Assembly: GCF_900108245.1 (NCBI RefSeq)
Contig: NZ_FNUY01000003.1
Coordinates: 124,001-188,000 of the forward strand
Direction of reading: 5' to 3'
From: Allobosea lathyri
GTDB lineage: Bacteria > Pseudomonadota > Alphaproteobacteria > Rhizobiales > Beijerinckiaceae
Length of the DNA: 64,000 nt
Both the position numbers and the translations under genes were made by a program. Below, one piece after another: positions 1 through 10,647 of this stretch (within the stretch, counting starts at the first letter, position 1; every line of letters begins with the position of its first letter). Under the pieces are notes generated by a model. The model was not told where the DNA came from. It worked only from the letters and a program-made list of their open reading frames with translations, and did not search any database.

Positions 1-85
1 CGAGGCCGAGCCGGTCTATGCCGCGCCGCGCGCCGTGCAGATGGCGGCGTCCGCGCCGGCCGCCTTCGCGCCCGACGTTCACTGA
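1..85 (+). CDS. C-terminal end of a gene cut by the window, probably LpxC
   Basis: An open frame runs from the window edge to a TGA at 83-85 and gives a 27-residue Ala/Pro-rich tail ending APDVH. Only the C-terminus is visible and no domain can be recognised in it. The identity is inferred from synteny alone: in many Rhizobiales lpxC (UDP-3-O-acyl-N-acetylglucosamine deacetylase, lipid A synthesis) lies directly upstream of bamD on the same strand. It could be any other gene. Confidence 0.4.
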   Translation, partial: EAEPVYAAPRAVQMAASAPAAFAPDVH

Positions 86-323
86 TTCAGTTTGCACTGA
101 GCCAGCTTGCACCGACACGCTCGCGGCCTGCGGCCTTTCATTCGCCCGTTTTCTGTCGGACATGCGGCGTCGAGCGCGGATTGCGCCGTTTCTGCTTTCG
201 GCAGTGGCGCGTGGCTGGCGTCTGAGGTAAGGCATGCTTCCCCAAAAGCGGGGGACGATCGAAAGAGGACCGAGCGTGAGCGTCATCAAGCAGACCATTC
301 CGACACTCCATAGCGGCGAATCG

Positions 324-1199
324 ATGCGCAAGGGCGTGGCCCTCGTGCTCGGCGTCGCCTTGCTGCTCGGCGGCTGCGACACGATCTCGTCGCTCAACCC
401 CTTCGACAAGCCCGAGGTCTACAAGCCCGAGGTCACCGAGGTGGTCCCGGCCGACAAGCTCTACAATGAGGGCCTGGCGCGTCTGCAGAATGGCGACAGC
501 GAAGGCGCCGCCAAGAAGTTCGACACCATCGACAAGCAGGCGCCGTTCTCGCCCTACGCCAAGAAGGGCCTCATCCTCGCCGCCTACACCAACTACCAGG
601 CCGCGAAATGGGAAGAGACGATCACCGCTTCCAAGCGCTTCATCGCCCAGAATCCGGCGAGCCCGGATGCGGCCTATGCGCAGTATCTGATGGCGATGTC
701 CTATTATAACCAGATCCCGGATGCGACCCGCGACCAGGAGCGCACCGAGCGCGCCATCGCCGCTTTCGAGGAGCTGGTCGCGCGCTATCCGAAGTCCGAA
801 TACGTCCTTGATGCCAAGGAAAAGATCATCGTCGCCCGCGACCAGCTCGCCGGCAAGGAGATGAATGTCGGGCGCTTCTATCTCGAGAAGCGTAACTATA
901 CCGGCGCCGTGAACCGCTTCCGTGACGTCATCACCAAGTACCAGACCACGCGCCATGTCGAGGAGGCGCTGATGCGCCTGACCGAGGCCTATATGGCGCT
1001 GGGCATCACCAACGAGGCGCAGACGGCAGCCGCCGTGCTCGGGCACAACTTCCCCGACAGCCCGTGGTACAAGGATGCCTATGTCCTGCTCGAGAGCGGC
1101 GGATTGCAGCCGCGCGAGGATCGTGGCTCCTATATCAGCCGCGCTTTCAACGGGTTCTCGCGCGCCGTGACCGGCATCGTCGGATTCGGCAGCCTCTAG
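324..1199 (+). CDS. bamD: Outer membrane assembly lipoprotein BamD (ComL/YfiO)
   Basis: This is a 291-residue lipoprotein of the BAM complex, which folds beta-barrel proteins into the outer membrane. The start at 324 is preferred over the longer frame from 234 because it places a classic lipoprotein signal at the N-terminus: MRK, a hydrophobic stretch, then lipobox LGGC with the acylated Cys at residue 18. The mature part is built of TPR-like helices; segments such as YNEGLARLQNGD, ARYPKSEYVLDAK and LTEAYMALG fit the YfiO family, as does the length. It is followed 59 bp later by recN on the same strand, an order common in Rhizobiales. Confidence 0.95.
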   Translation: MRKGVALVLGVALLLGGCDTISSLNPFDKPEVYKPEVTEVVPADKLYNEGLARLQNGDSEGAAKKFDTIDKQAPFSPYAKKGLILAAYTNYQAAKWEETITASKRFIAQNPASPDAAYAQYLMAMSYYNQIPDATRDQERTERAIAAFEELVARYPKSEYVLDAKEKIIVARDQLAGKEMNVGRFYLEKRNYTGAVNRFRDVITKYQTTRHVEEALMRLTEAYMALGITNEAQTAAAVLGHNFPDSPWYKDAYVLLESGGLQPREDRGSYISRAFNGFSRAVTGIVGFGSL

Positions 1200-1258
1200 A
1201 CGAAACCGCATGAGGTTCGACTGCGCATGCCCCTGTCCTTGAGCCTGCGCTGAGCGCC

Positions 1259-2944
1259 ATGCTGGCGCATCTGTCGATACGTGACATCGTCCTGATCGAC
1301 CGGCTCGACCTGAGCTTTCGCGACGGGCTGAGCGTGCTGACCGGTGAAACCGGCGCCGGCAAATCCATCCTGCTCGACGGTTTCGCGCTGGCGCTCGGCG
1401 GGCGCGGCGATGGCGGCCTCGTGCGCCATGGCGAGGCGCAAGGCCAGGTCAGCGCCGTCTTCGATCTGCCGCTCGACCATGCCGCGCGCCGGCTGGCGCA
1501 GGCGCAGGAACTCGACACCGATGGCGATCTGATTCTGCGCCGGGTGCAATATGCCGACGGGCGCACCCGGGCCTTCGTCAACGACCAGCCTGTCAGCGTG
1601 CAGATCCTGCGCATGATCGGGGCTGCGATCGTCGAGATCCATGGCCAGCATGATGACCGGGCGCTGACCGACCCGGCCCAGCACCGCATGATTCTCGACG
1701 GTTTCGGCGGCTCCGAGGCGCTGGCGGAAGCCGTGGCGGGCGCAAGCGAGACGCTGAAGCGTGCGCGGCAGGCTTTGCAGGCGCAGCGTATCCGCGTCGA
1801 GGCCGCGCGCAAGGAGGCCGATTTCCTCACCCATGCAGTTGCCGAACTCGGCAAGCTCGCGCCGCAGCCCGGCGAAGAGGAGGCCCTGGCCTCGACGCGG
1901 CAAGGCATGATGCAGGCCGAGAAGGTCGCGCGGGACCTGATCGACGGCTATGAGGCGGTCGGCGGGCAGGCATCGCCCGTGCCCGCTCTGTCTGCCGTGC
2001 TGCGCCGCTTGGAGCGCCGCGCCGGCCAGGCGCCGGCCCTGATCGATCCGTCGCTGGCAGCGCTCAACACGGCGATCGTTGCGCTGGAGGAGGCGGGCGA
2101 AACCATGGAGGCGGCGATGCGCGCCGCCGAATATGACCCGCGCGAGTTGGAGCGGTGCGAAGAGCGGCTGTTTGCCCTGCGCGCGGCCGCAAGGAAATAT
2201 GACGTGCCCGTCGACGGCCTGGTCGTGCTCGCCGAGAGCATGGCCGCCGATCTCGCAGCCCTCGACGAGAGCGAGACCTCGCTTGGCCGTCTCGAAGCCG
2301 AGCTGAAGGAGGCCGAGGCCGCCTTCGTCAAACAGGCGACCGCCTTGTCCGCTGCCCGCAAGCAGGCGGCGACGCGGCTCGACGGCGCCGTCAAGCTGGA
2401 ATTGCCGCCGCTGAAACTGGAGCGGGCGCGCTTCATCACGAAGGTCGAGAGCGACGAGACCGCGCGCGGGCCGGAAGGCTTCGACCGGGTGGAGTTCTGG
2501 GTCGAGACCAATCCCGGAACGCGGCCGGGCCCGATGATGAAGGTTGCGTCCGGCGGTGAGCTCTCGCGCTTCATGCTGGCGCTGAAGGTCGTGTTGGCCG
2601 AGCGCGGTTCGGCGCCGACGCTGGTTTTCGACGAGATCGACACCGGGGTGGGCGGCGCGGTCGCCGACGCCATCGGCGAGCGGCTGGCACGGCTGGCGCT
2701 CAAGGTTCAGGTGATTTCGGTGACGCATGCGCCGCAGGTCGCGGCCAAGGCCGCGCAGCATTTCCTGATCGCCAAATCGGCGCTCGATGGCCATGAGACC
2801 TCGCGCACAGTGACCCGCGTCACCGCGCTCGTCGATCAGACGCGACGCGAGGAGATCGCCCGCATGCTGGCTGGCGCCTCGATTACCGAAGAGGCGCGCG
2901 CGGCGGCCGGGCGCCTGCTGGAGGCTGCGGGCCTTCGGGGTTAA
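1259..2944 (+). CDS. recN: DNA repair protein RecN
   Basis: This is a 561-residue SMC-like ATPase that acts in double-strand break repair. Visible motifs are Walker A GETGAGKS at residues 29-36, the ABC signature SGGELSR near 431-437 and Walker B LVFDEIDTGVGG near 455-466. Between them lies a long Ala/Glu/Leu-rich coiled coil (about 150-370). Length and motif order match the family. The gene follows bamD and may share its transcript. In related genomes ligA often comes next; here three genes separate them. In other bacteria recN is LexA-controlled; no clear SOS box was picked out here. Confidence 0.97.
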   Translation: MLAHLSIRDIVLIDRLDLSFRDGLSVLTGETGAGKSILLDGFALALGGRGDGGLVRHGEAQGQVSAVFDLPLDHAARRLAQAQELDTDGDLILRRVQYADGRTRAFVNDQPVSVQILRMIGAAIVEIHGQHDDRALTDPAQHRMILDGFGGSEALAEAVAGASETLKRARQALQAQRIRVEAARKEADFLTHAVAELGKLAPQPGEEEALASTRQGMMQAEKVARDLIDGYEAVGGQASPVPALSAVLRRLERRAGQAPALIDPSLAALNTAIVALEEAGETMEAAMRAAEYDPRELERCEERLFALRAAARKYDVPVDGLVVLAESMAADLAALDESETSLGRLEAELKEAEAAFVKQATALSAARKQAATRLDGAVKLELPPLKLERARFITKVESDETARGPEGFDRVEFWVETNPGTRPGPMMKVASGGELSRFMLALKVVLAERGSAPTLVFDEIDTGVGGAVADAIGERLARLALKVQVISVTHAPQVAAKAAQHFLIAKSALDGHETSRTVTRVTALVDQTRREEIARMLAGASITEEARAAAGRLLEAAGLRG

Positions 2945-2950
2945 AGGCGG

Positions 2951-3772
2951 TCAGGCTGATATCAGCTCGAAGCCGGCGCCTTTGGCGACGACATGCCGGA
3001 AGCCTTCGATATGGCCGCCCGAGACAAGCCAGTTCTCGCGGTCGGCGCGCTCCAAGATGCTCCGACGGGTGGCCGTCGCGGTCGCCGCGTCGAAATCATA
3101 GACCAGGCCGATATCAGGATCTGCGGCCTGCAGGTCGGAGAGATGCAGCGCATCACCCCAAAGCAGCAAGCCGTGCTCCCCGCCTTTGATCAGATAGCCG
3201 CTATGGCCGAAGGTATGACCGGGGAGCGGAATGAGTTCGATGCCCGGCCGCACGGGACCAGCAGGCACGGCTCGGAGGCGGTCGGGGTAATGGGCTTTCA
3301 GGGCTGCGGCGATGGCAAACCCGCCCTGTTTTTTCGGGGGCGTCAGCGCGCGGTTGGCCTCGTTGCCGAAGAAGCCAAAATCGGCCTCGGGGACAAGGAT
3401 TTCGGCCTTGGGAAAGCGAGCGCGGTCGCCATCGATCAGCCCGAGCGCGTGGTCGCCGTGCAGATGAGTGATCAGCACCCGCTCGACCTGTTCGGGCGCG
3501 ATGCCCGCGGCCGCCATGGCGTCGGGCGCATGACCCATGGCTGGCCCCCAGGAGGGGCCGGTGCCGGCGTCGACGAGCGTGATCCCGCGAGCGTCTTTCA
3601 AGGCGAAGCAATTGACGACGATACTGATCCTGGGCCGGCCCGAGCGCGCGACGATGTCATCGCGAGCAGATGCGCCTGCAGCGTGGATCAGCACATCGAG
3701 TGGCGCCTCGAAGATGCCATCGTGCAGGATCGAGATCTCATAGTCGCCGATACGATGTGACTGCTGGTTCAT
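2951..3772 (-). CDS. Metallo-beta-lactamase-fold hydrolase
   Basis: This 273-residue protein has the zinc-binding signature HLHGDH at residues 103-108, followed by further metal-binding candidates such as LPGHTFGHSGY and LWGDALHL, all typical of the MBL superfamily (AHL lactonase/glyoxalase II-like branch). No signal peptide is visible from the chosen start MNQQSHRIGDYE. A longer frame reaches 3961, but its extra 63 residues are Arg/Ala/Pro-rich and look non-coding. The stop lies 6 bp from the recN stop, so the two genes are convergent and nearly touch. The substrate cannot be told from sequence. Confidence 0.88.
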   Translation of the reverse strand: MNQQSHRIGDYEISILHDGIFEAPLDVLIHAAGASARDDIVARSGRPRISIVVNCFALKDARGITLVDAGTGPSWGPAMGHAPDAMAAAGIAPEQVERVLITHLHGDHALGLIDGDRARFPKAEILVPEADFGFFGNEANRALTPPKKQGGFAIAAALKAHYPDRLRAVPAGPVRPGIELIPLPGHTFGHSGYLIKGGEHGLLLWGDALHLSDLQAADPDIGLVYDFDAATATATRRSILERADRENWLVSGGHIEGFRHVVAKGAGFELISA

Positions 3773-4109
3773 GGGCCGCGCTCCGTTCAGGCGGGATGTT
3801 GTACCGGCAGGAGCGAAGGGCTGGTAGGCCCCTGGCTGCCCGGCAAGGCGCCTTGCGTCTCCTGGCCCTGCCGGCAGGCGCGAAACGCGCTCGCCGGCCG
3901 TGCATCTGCGGGCAGGGCGCTTGCGACGCATGTCGTGCCCTGCATTGCTGCGGTGCAACATCCATTCCCTTTTGCTTCAATCTGCTCTATGAGCCCTATT
4001 CAATCGATGGCTTGCGTCCTGGCCGCGCTTTCGCGCCGTGCCGCCCATCGCCCGAATTCATGCGCCGTTTCCTGCCCCACGCGCCGTAACCCTTAGGCTT
4101 CGACACCCC
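3773..4109. other. Intergenic region between divergent MBL and DEAD-helicase genes
   Basis: This 337-bp gap must hold the promoters of two divergent genes. Frames open here (3670-4089 on the plus strand and the N-terminal extensions of both genes) have Arg/Ala/Pro-rich translations typical of non-coding GC-rich DNA. A slightly AT-richer patch around 3955-4010 is the best place for promoters. DEAD-box helicase genes often have long 5' leaders, so part of it may be transcribed leader. No confident operator or riboswitch was recognised. Confidence 0.4.
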
Positions 4110-6248
4110 ATGTCCTTTCTTCCCACGAGTGCGCCGCTCGCGCGTGCGCTCGCCGAGCGCAACTATTCCGATCCGACCCCGGTCCAGAACGCGGTTCTCG
4201 AAGACTCGGCTGCGGGACGCGATCTGCTCGTCTCCTCGCAGACCGGCTCAGGCAAGACCGTCGCCTATGGGCTTGCCATCGCCACGACGCTGCTCGGCGA
4301 GGCCGAAGCCTTCGGCCGGGCCGGCAAGCCGCTGGCGCTGATCATCGCCCCGACGCGCGAACTCGCCTTGCAGGTCCAGCGCGAACTGGCCTGGCTCTAC
4401 AAGCACGCCAACGCCCGCGTCATCGCCTGCGTCGGCGGCATGGACCCGCGCCGGGAAGCCGCGCTGCTGGATGAGGGCGCCCATATCGTCGTCGGCACGC
4501 CCGGCCGCCTGCGCGACCATATCGAACGCCACCGCCTCGACGTGTCCGCGCTCAAGGCCGTCGTGCTCGACGAGGCCGACGAGATGCTCGATCTCGGCTT
4601 CCGCGACGATCTGGAATTCATCCTGAAGACGACGCCGCCCGAGCGGCAGAGCCTGCTGTTCTCGGCGACGCTGCCGAAGGCGATCATCCAGCTCGCCAAG
4701 AGCTACCAGAACGATGCGCTGCGCATCGAGGTCGCCGGCACGCCCGGCGGTCACGCCGATATCGATTATCGCGCCATCCGGGTCTATCCGAAGGAAGCCG
4801 AGCTCGCCGTCGTCAACCTTTTGCGCTTCCACGATTCGCCGTGCTCGCTGGTGTTCTGCAACACCCGCAATTCGGTGCGCCATCTCGAAGCCATCCTCCT
4901 GGAGCGCGGCTTCTCGGCCGTGGCGCTGTCGGGCGAACTCAGCCAGAGCGAGCGCAATTCGGCGCTGCAGGCGCTGCGTGACGGCCGGGCACGGGTCTGC
5001 GTCGCGACCGACGTCGCCGCGCGCGGCATCGACCTACCGGGCCTGACGCTCGTCATCCATGCCGAATTGCCCAATGATCCCGAGGTGATGCAGCATCGCT
5101 CAGGCCGCACCGGGCGCGCCGGCAAGAAGGGCACCAGTGTCCTGCTGGTGCCGGTCTCGCGCCGCCGCAAGGCCGAGATGCTGATTGCCGAGGCCAAGGT
5201 CGAGGCCGTCTGGGCCGGGCCGCCGACGCAGGACGAGATCCGCGCGCTGGACAAGGAACGGCTGCTGAACGACCCGATCCTCACCGGCGAGCCGGGCGAG
5301 GAAGACGCCGCAATGGTCGAGGCATTGCTGGCCGGGCGCACCGTGCAGGAGATCGCGGCCGCTCTGGTGCGCGTCTATCGCTCGCGCCTGCCATCTGCCG
5401 AAGAGGTCGGCGATCCGAATTTCGGCCGTGACGAGCGTCGCCCCGTTCGGGCTCGCGAAGATTACGCACCGCGCGAAGGTGGCCGCTTCGGCGAAGGCCG
5501 CGAGGACAGCCCGCGTTCCGAGGGGCCGCGCAAGGCCGGCCCGCGCGGCAACACGGTCTGGTTCCGCCTCAATATCGGCCGCAAGGATGGCGCCGATCCG
5601 CGCCAGCTGCTGCCGATGCTGTGCCGTCGCGGCAAGATCACGCGCGACGAGGTCGGCGCGATCCGCATCTTCGACAAGGAGACCAAGGTCGAGATCGATG
5701 CCGATGTCGCCGAGCGCTTCTATGAGCTCGCCAAGGCCGTCGATCGCGACAAGATCGTGATCGAGCCTGTGACCGGCGAGGATGAGCGCCGCCCGGCCAA
5801 GCCCTTCGCGGAGAAGGCCAGCCACGCTCCGTCGGCATATTCCAAGCCAGAGCGCGACACTGACCGCGCACCGGCCAGGGCCTATGAAAAGAAGCCCTAC
5901 GAGAAGAAGCCGTTCGAGAAGAAGCCCTATGAGGGCAAGAGCTTCGACGGCCCCAAGGCTTACGACAGCAAGAAGAAGGCCTATGAGGGCAAGAGCAAGC
6001 CGTTTGGCGCCGCCAAGCCCTACGATCCTGTGCGCAGTGATCGCGATGCCGTCTCCGACCCGAACGTCTCGTTCCGCTCCGGTCCTAAGCCTTATGCGGG
6101 CAAGCCGGGTGGCGGGAAGCCGTTCGAGGGTGGCAAGAAGCCCTTTGCTGGCAAGCCCTATGCGCCGCGTGGGGATGCTCCGGGCGGGGGGCGCCCCGCC
6201 GGCAAGCCGTTCAAGGGCAAGAAGCCCGGCCGCGACGATCGCGGCTGA
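4110..6248 (+). CDS. DEAD-box RNA helicase with DbpA-type RNA-binding domain
   Basis: This 712-residue ATP-dependent RNA helicase resembles CsdA/DeaD. Motifs appear in order: Q-motif region PTPVQ (23-27), motif I SSQTGSGKT (42-50), PTRELALQV, TPGRL, DEAD (about 154-157), SAT, VATDVAARGID and motif VI HRSGRTGRAG (about 329). A DbpA-like RNA-binding domain follows at about 483-560 (NTVWFRLNIGRKDGADPRQL). The last 150 residues are low-complexity and rich in Lys/Pro/Tyr/Gly, with tandem K-K-P-Y/F-E repeats. The start MSFLPTSAPLAR was preferred to an upstream ATG at 4038. Likely roles are ribosome assembly or mRNA unwinding in the cold (family knowledge). Confidence 0.95.
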   Translation: MSFLPTSAPLARALAERNYSDPTPVQNAVLEDSAAGRDLLVSSQTGSGKTVAYGLAIATTLLGEAEAFGRAGKPLALIIAPTRELALQVQRELAWLYKHANARVIACVGGMDPRREAALLDEGAHIVVGTPGRLRDHIERHRLDVSALKAVVLDEADEMLDLGFRDDLEFILKTTPPERQSLLFSATLPKAIIQLAKSYQNDALRIEVAGTPGGHADIDYRAIRVYPKEAELAVVNLLRFHDSPCSLVFCNTRNSVRHLEAILLERGFSAVALSGELSQSERNSALQALRDGRARVCVATDVAARGIDLPGLTLVIHAELPNDPEVMQHRSGRTGRAGKKGTSVLLVPVSRRRKAEMLIAEAKVEAVWAGPPTQDEIRALDKERLLNDPILTGEPGEEDAAMVEALLAGRTVQEIAAALVRVYRSRLPSAEEVGDPNFGRDERRPVRAREDYAPREGGRFGEGREDSPRSEGPRKAGPRGNTVWFRLNIGRKDGADPRQLLPMLCRRGKITRDEVGAIRIFDKETKVEIDADVAERFYELAKAVDRDKIVIEPVTGEDERRPAKPFAEKASHAPSAYSKPERDTDRAPARAYEKKPYEKKPFEKKPYEGKSFDGPKAYDSKKKAYEGKSKPFGAAKPYDPVRSDRDAVSDPNVSFRSGPKPYAGKPGGGKPFEGGKKPFAGKPYAPRGDAPGGGRPAGKPFKGKKPGRDDRG

Positions 6249-6321
6249 GGCGCGCGCCTGTCACGCCGACGGCTTTCAGGCCGCGACGTGATCACTCGGA
6301 CATCCGTCCTTCCCGGCTCGC

Positions 6322-6396
6322 TCAGCGCAGGCCGAGGAAGGAGAGGATGGCGAGAACGACGACGATCAGCCCGACGATGTAAATGATGTTGTTCAT
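6322..6396 (-). CDS. 24-residue single-pass membrane microprotein
   Basis: Reading the minus strand from 6396 gives MNNIIYIVGLIVVVLAILSF followed by LGLR, one hydrophobic helix with almost nothing outside it. A strong purine-rich ribosome site (AGGGGGCTC) sits about 9 bases upstream of the ATG. Very similar tiny proteins are common in Rhizobiales genomes, from my general knowledge and not checked here. Function is unknown. It lies in the gap after the DEAD helicase, on the opposite strand. Confidence 0.75.
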   Translation of the reverse strand: MNNIIYIVGLIVVVLAILSFLGLR

Positions 6397-6545
6397 GAAG
6401 AGCCCCCTGCGTTGAGCGGGCCGCAATGGCCCGCCTGACGTGATGGGAACCGCGCTTGGCCGCAAAAGTTCCCTTTTTGCGGGCGGGAGCCTTCGTGGGA
6501 GGCCTTTCGGGGAGCCGGCGTGGGCTCCCCGTCAGGCATTTCGTT

Positions 6546-6854
6546 TCAGCGGCAGATCGTGACCGGGCGAACGACCGGGCCGAGGCCGGGCACGAAGGCG
6601 CGCCGCATCACCCTGTAGCAGCCGCCGCCATAGTAGCCGGCATAGGCCGGGCGATAGCCCCAGCCCCGATGTCCGCCCCAGTGACGACCCGGATGACGGA
6701 AGCCGTGACCGTAATGGCCGTGATGGCCGTGGCCGCCATGCCAGCCAGGAGCGGCCTGTGCTGCGGTCGTGGTGGCGAGCGAGCCGCCGATGAGGGCACC
6801 GGCGCCGAGGACGAAGGCCGTGGCGATGCCGGCGAATGTGCTGCGGATGGACAT
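6546..6854 (-). CDS. Secreted Gly/His/Tyr-rich small protein
   Basis: This 102-residue protein starts with MSIRSTFAGIATAF and has a clear Sec signal peptide with a likely cleavage after AQA (about residue 34). The mature part is rich in Gly, His, Trp and Tyr (GWHGGHGHHGHYGHG) and ends in a short conserved-looking tail with two Cys (GGCYRVMRRAFVPG and TICR). A ribosome site AGGGGAG precedes the ATG. Longer frames that begin at 6908 have no better support. Proteins of this composition are frequent in Rhizobiales and are usually left as hypothetical; metal binding by the His cluster is possible but unproven. Confidence 0.75.
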   Translation of the reverse strand: MSIRSTFAGIATAFVLGAGALIGGSLATTTAAQAAPGWHGGHGHHGHYGHGFRHPGRHWGGHRGWGYRPAYAGYYGGGCYRVMRRAFVPGLGPVVRPVTICR

Positions 6855-7005
6855 GATCGAACTCCCCTGGGCTGTCTGAGGGGCTGCACCATGCAGCTCC
6901 ATACCCATTGGTCGCGGGAGCGACGGGGAAGGTTCAAAGCAGGCGAGAATATTTTGGCTCGCGCAGGAAAGCGCCCGAGGATGTTCTTTATGCTCGGAAC
7001 CTCAT

Positions 7006-7113
7006 CGTCATCCTGGGCGCCGCGAAGCGGCGACCCGGGACCCACCATAGGGCCGGACATTGCCCTACGATGGATCCCGGAGCTGCGCGGCTTCGCCGCT
7101 TGTCCGGGATGAC
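7006..7113. repeat. Dispersed palindromic element, family A, copy 1
   Basis: This 108-bp element begins CGTCATCCTGGGC and ends GTCCGGGATGACG, with inverted ends CGTCATCC/GGATGACG and an inner inverted pair around GGGACCCA and TGGATCCCGG. Six further copies lie in this window (see the other family A entries). It sits between two genes on the minus strand (the DUF2189 gene and the secreted Gly/His-rich gene). Confidence 0.9.
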
Positions 7114-7154
7114 GGTGCGGTTCAGAGCCTGGTCGGAATATTCGGCAGGAGCAC

Positions 7155-7961
7155 TCAGCTCTGCACGACCTTGCGGTAGAGATGCCAGGTGGCGTGGCCC
7201 AGCACCGGCATGACCACCACGAGCCCGACGAGAACCGGGAGGCAGCCGAGCACGAGCAGCCCGGTCACCATCAGGCCCCAGATCATCATGACGCGCGGAT
7301 TGGCTTCCACCGCTGCGACAGAGGTGCGGATCGCGGTCGCCGCATCGACATGCTTGTCGATGATGTAGGGGAACGACACCACCGAGATCGAGAAGGCGAG
7401 GATGGCGAAGAGCAGGCCGAGCGAATTGCCGACGACTATCATCACCCAGCCGTCGAAGGTCGTGAACACGGCGCGCAGGAAGTCCTGCGTCGATACGTCG
7501 GGATCAAGCCCGAGCAGGCCGCGATAGATGAACCATGCCGCGAACAGCCAGCCGATGAACAGCCCTGTCAGCATGGCGCCGAGCAGGCAGATCTGACCAA
7601 TCGACCGGGATTTGAGCACGGCGAAGGCGTGTCCCCAGGATGAATCGATACCGCGCTCGCGTCTGCGGCTGATTTCGTAGAGGCCGATCGCGGCGAAGGG
7701 GCCGAGCAGCGCAAAGCCGCCGAGCAGGGGGAACAGCAGCGGGAAGATGTTGAAGGTGACGGTGAGCTGGGCGATCAGCACGCCCGCGACCGGATAGATC
7801 AAGGCGATGAAGGCGAGGTGGCTCGGTTGCGCCTTGAAATCCTCCCAGCCGCGCCAGAGCGCATCGCGGAGATCCATCGTCGTGATCGTTCGTATCGTGG
7901 GCTGGGCGGGCGCGTTGCTGCGCAGCCCAGTGTCGTTGAGCATGCCGTCAAGGTTGGCCAT
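7155..7961 (-). CDS. DUF2189 multi-pass inner membrane protein
   Basis: This 268-residue protein has about six transmembrane segments (for example HLAFIALIYPVAGVLIAQL and LLFPLLGGFALLGPFAAIGL) and the features of the DUF2189 family: an N-terminal DLRDALWRGWEDFKAQP segment, a YEISRRRERG loop and a C-terminal LGHATWHLYRK motif. The start MANLDGML is preferred over the 320-residue frame because of the ribosome site GGGAGA just upstream. Function is unknown. The family is a widespread alphaproteobacterial membrane protein without an assigned role. Confidence 0.88.
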   Translation of the reverse strand: MANLDGMLNDTGLRSNAPAQPTIRTITTMDLRDALWRGWEDFKAQPSHLAFIALIYPVAGVLIAQLTVTFNIFPLLFPLLGGFALLGPFAAIGLYEISRRRERGIDSSWGHAFAVLKSRSIGQICLLGAMLTGLFIGWLFAAWFIYRGLLGLDPDVSTQDFLRAVFTTFDGWVMIVVGNSLGLLFAILAFSISVVSFPYIIDKHVDAATAIRTSVAAVEANPRVMMIWGLMVTGLLVLGCLPVLVGLVVVMPVLGHATWHLYRKVVQS

Positions 7962-8193
7962 GGCGTATCTCCCGGTTCCGGCCCGGTTCGCCCAGCGGTC
8001 GACGCGAAGCTCAATCTCGTTTCTTCGGGTCAAGGCGCCTGCGGCGTCGAGCTTCCAATTCCCTGCTCGGCCATCATACGCGCGAAGGCGCGTTTTGTCG
8101 TCACCAGTTCCAAACACGAGAATGGGAGCCGGTGCTCGATGTTGCGTCCTTGATGGTCCTGCCCTTTCTCGACACCGCCATCTCGCTTAATAA

Positions 8194-10350
<2,157 letters not shown>

Positions 10351-10392
10351 GCCGGAGGTTTCCCGCCCGCATGCAAGACGATAAAAACGCCC

Positions 10393-10506
10393 CGTCGTCC
10401 CGGGCGCAGCGCAGCGGAGACCCGGGATCCATTCCTGAGCCTTTCAGGTTTGCGTTCCGGAATGGATTCCGGATCGGCGCGGCTTCGCCGCTTGTCCGGA
10501 ATGACG
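10393..10506. repeat. Dispersed palindromic element, family A, copy 2
   Basis: This copy begins CGTCGTCCCGGGC and ends TTGTCCGGAATGACG, with the inner pair GGGATCCATTCC and GGAATGGATTCC. It lies between the convergent ligA and AraC genes. The rest of the 10351-10647 gap shows no convincing gene. Confidence 0.9.
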
Positions 10507-10647
10507 GCGTGGTTCCAAGACAATACGGAAAGCTCGGGCCTATCCGTCTTCTTTCTCGATCAGGGTCGCCGGCTTGCGGCGGGAGGATTTCAGGCCCGCC
10601 CAGTTCGGCGCGATATAGCGCGGCATCGTCCGCCGCCAGCAGCGGCG

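Noticed and set aside
1196..2794. 532-residue minus-strand frame antisense to recN
   Set aside because: Composition is Arg/Gln/His-rich and without motifs; recN on the other strand has Walker A, signature and Walker B.
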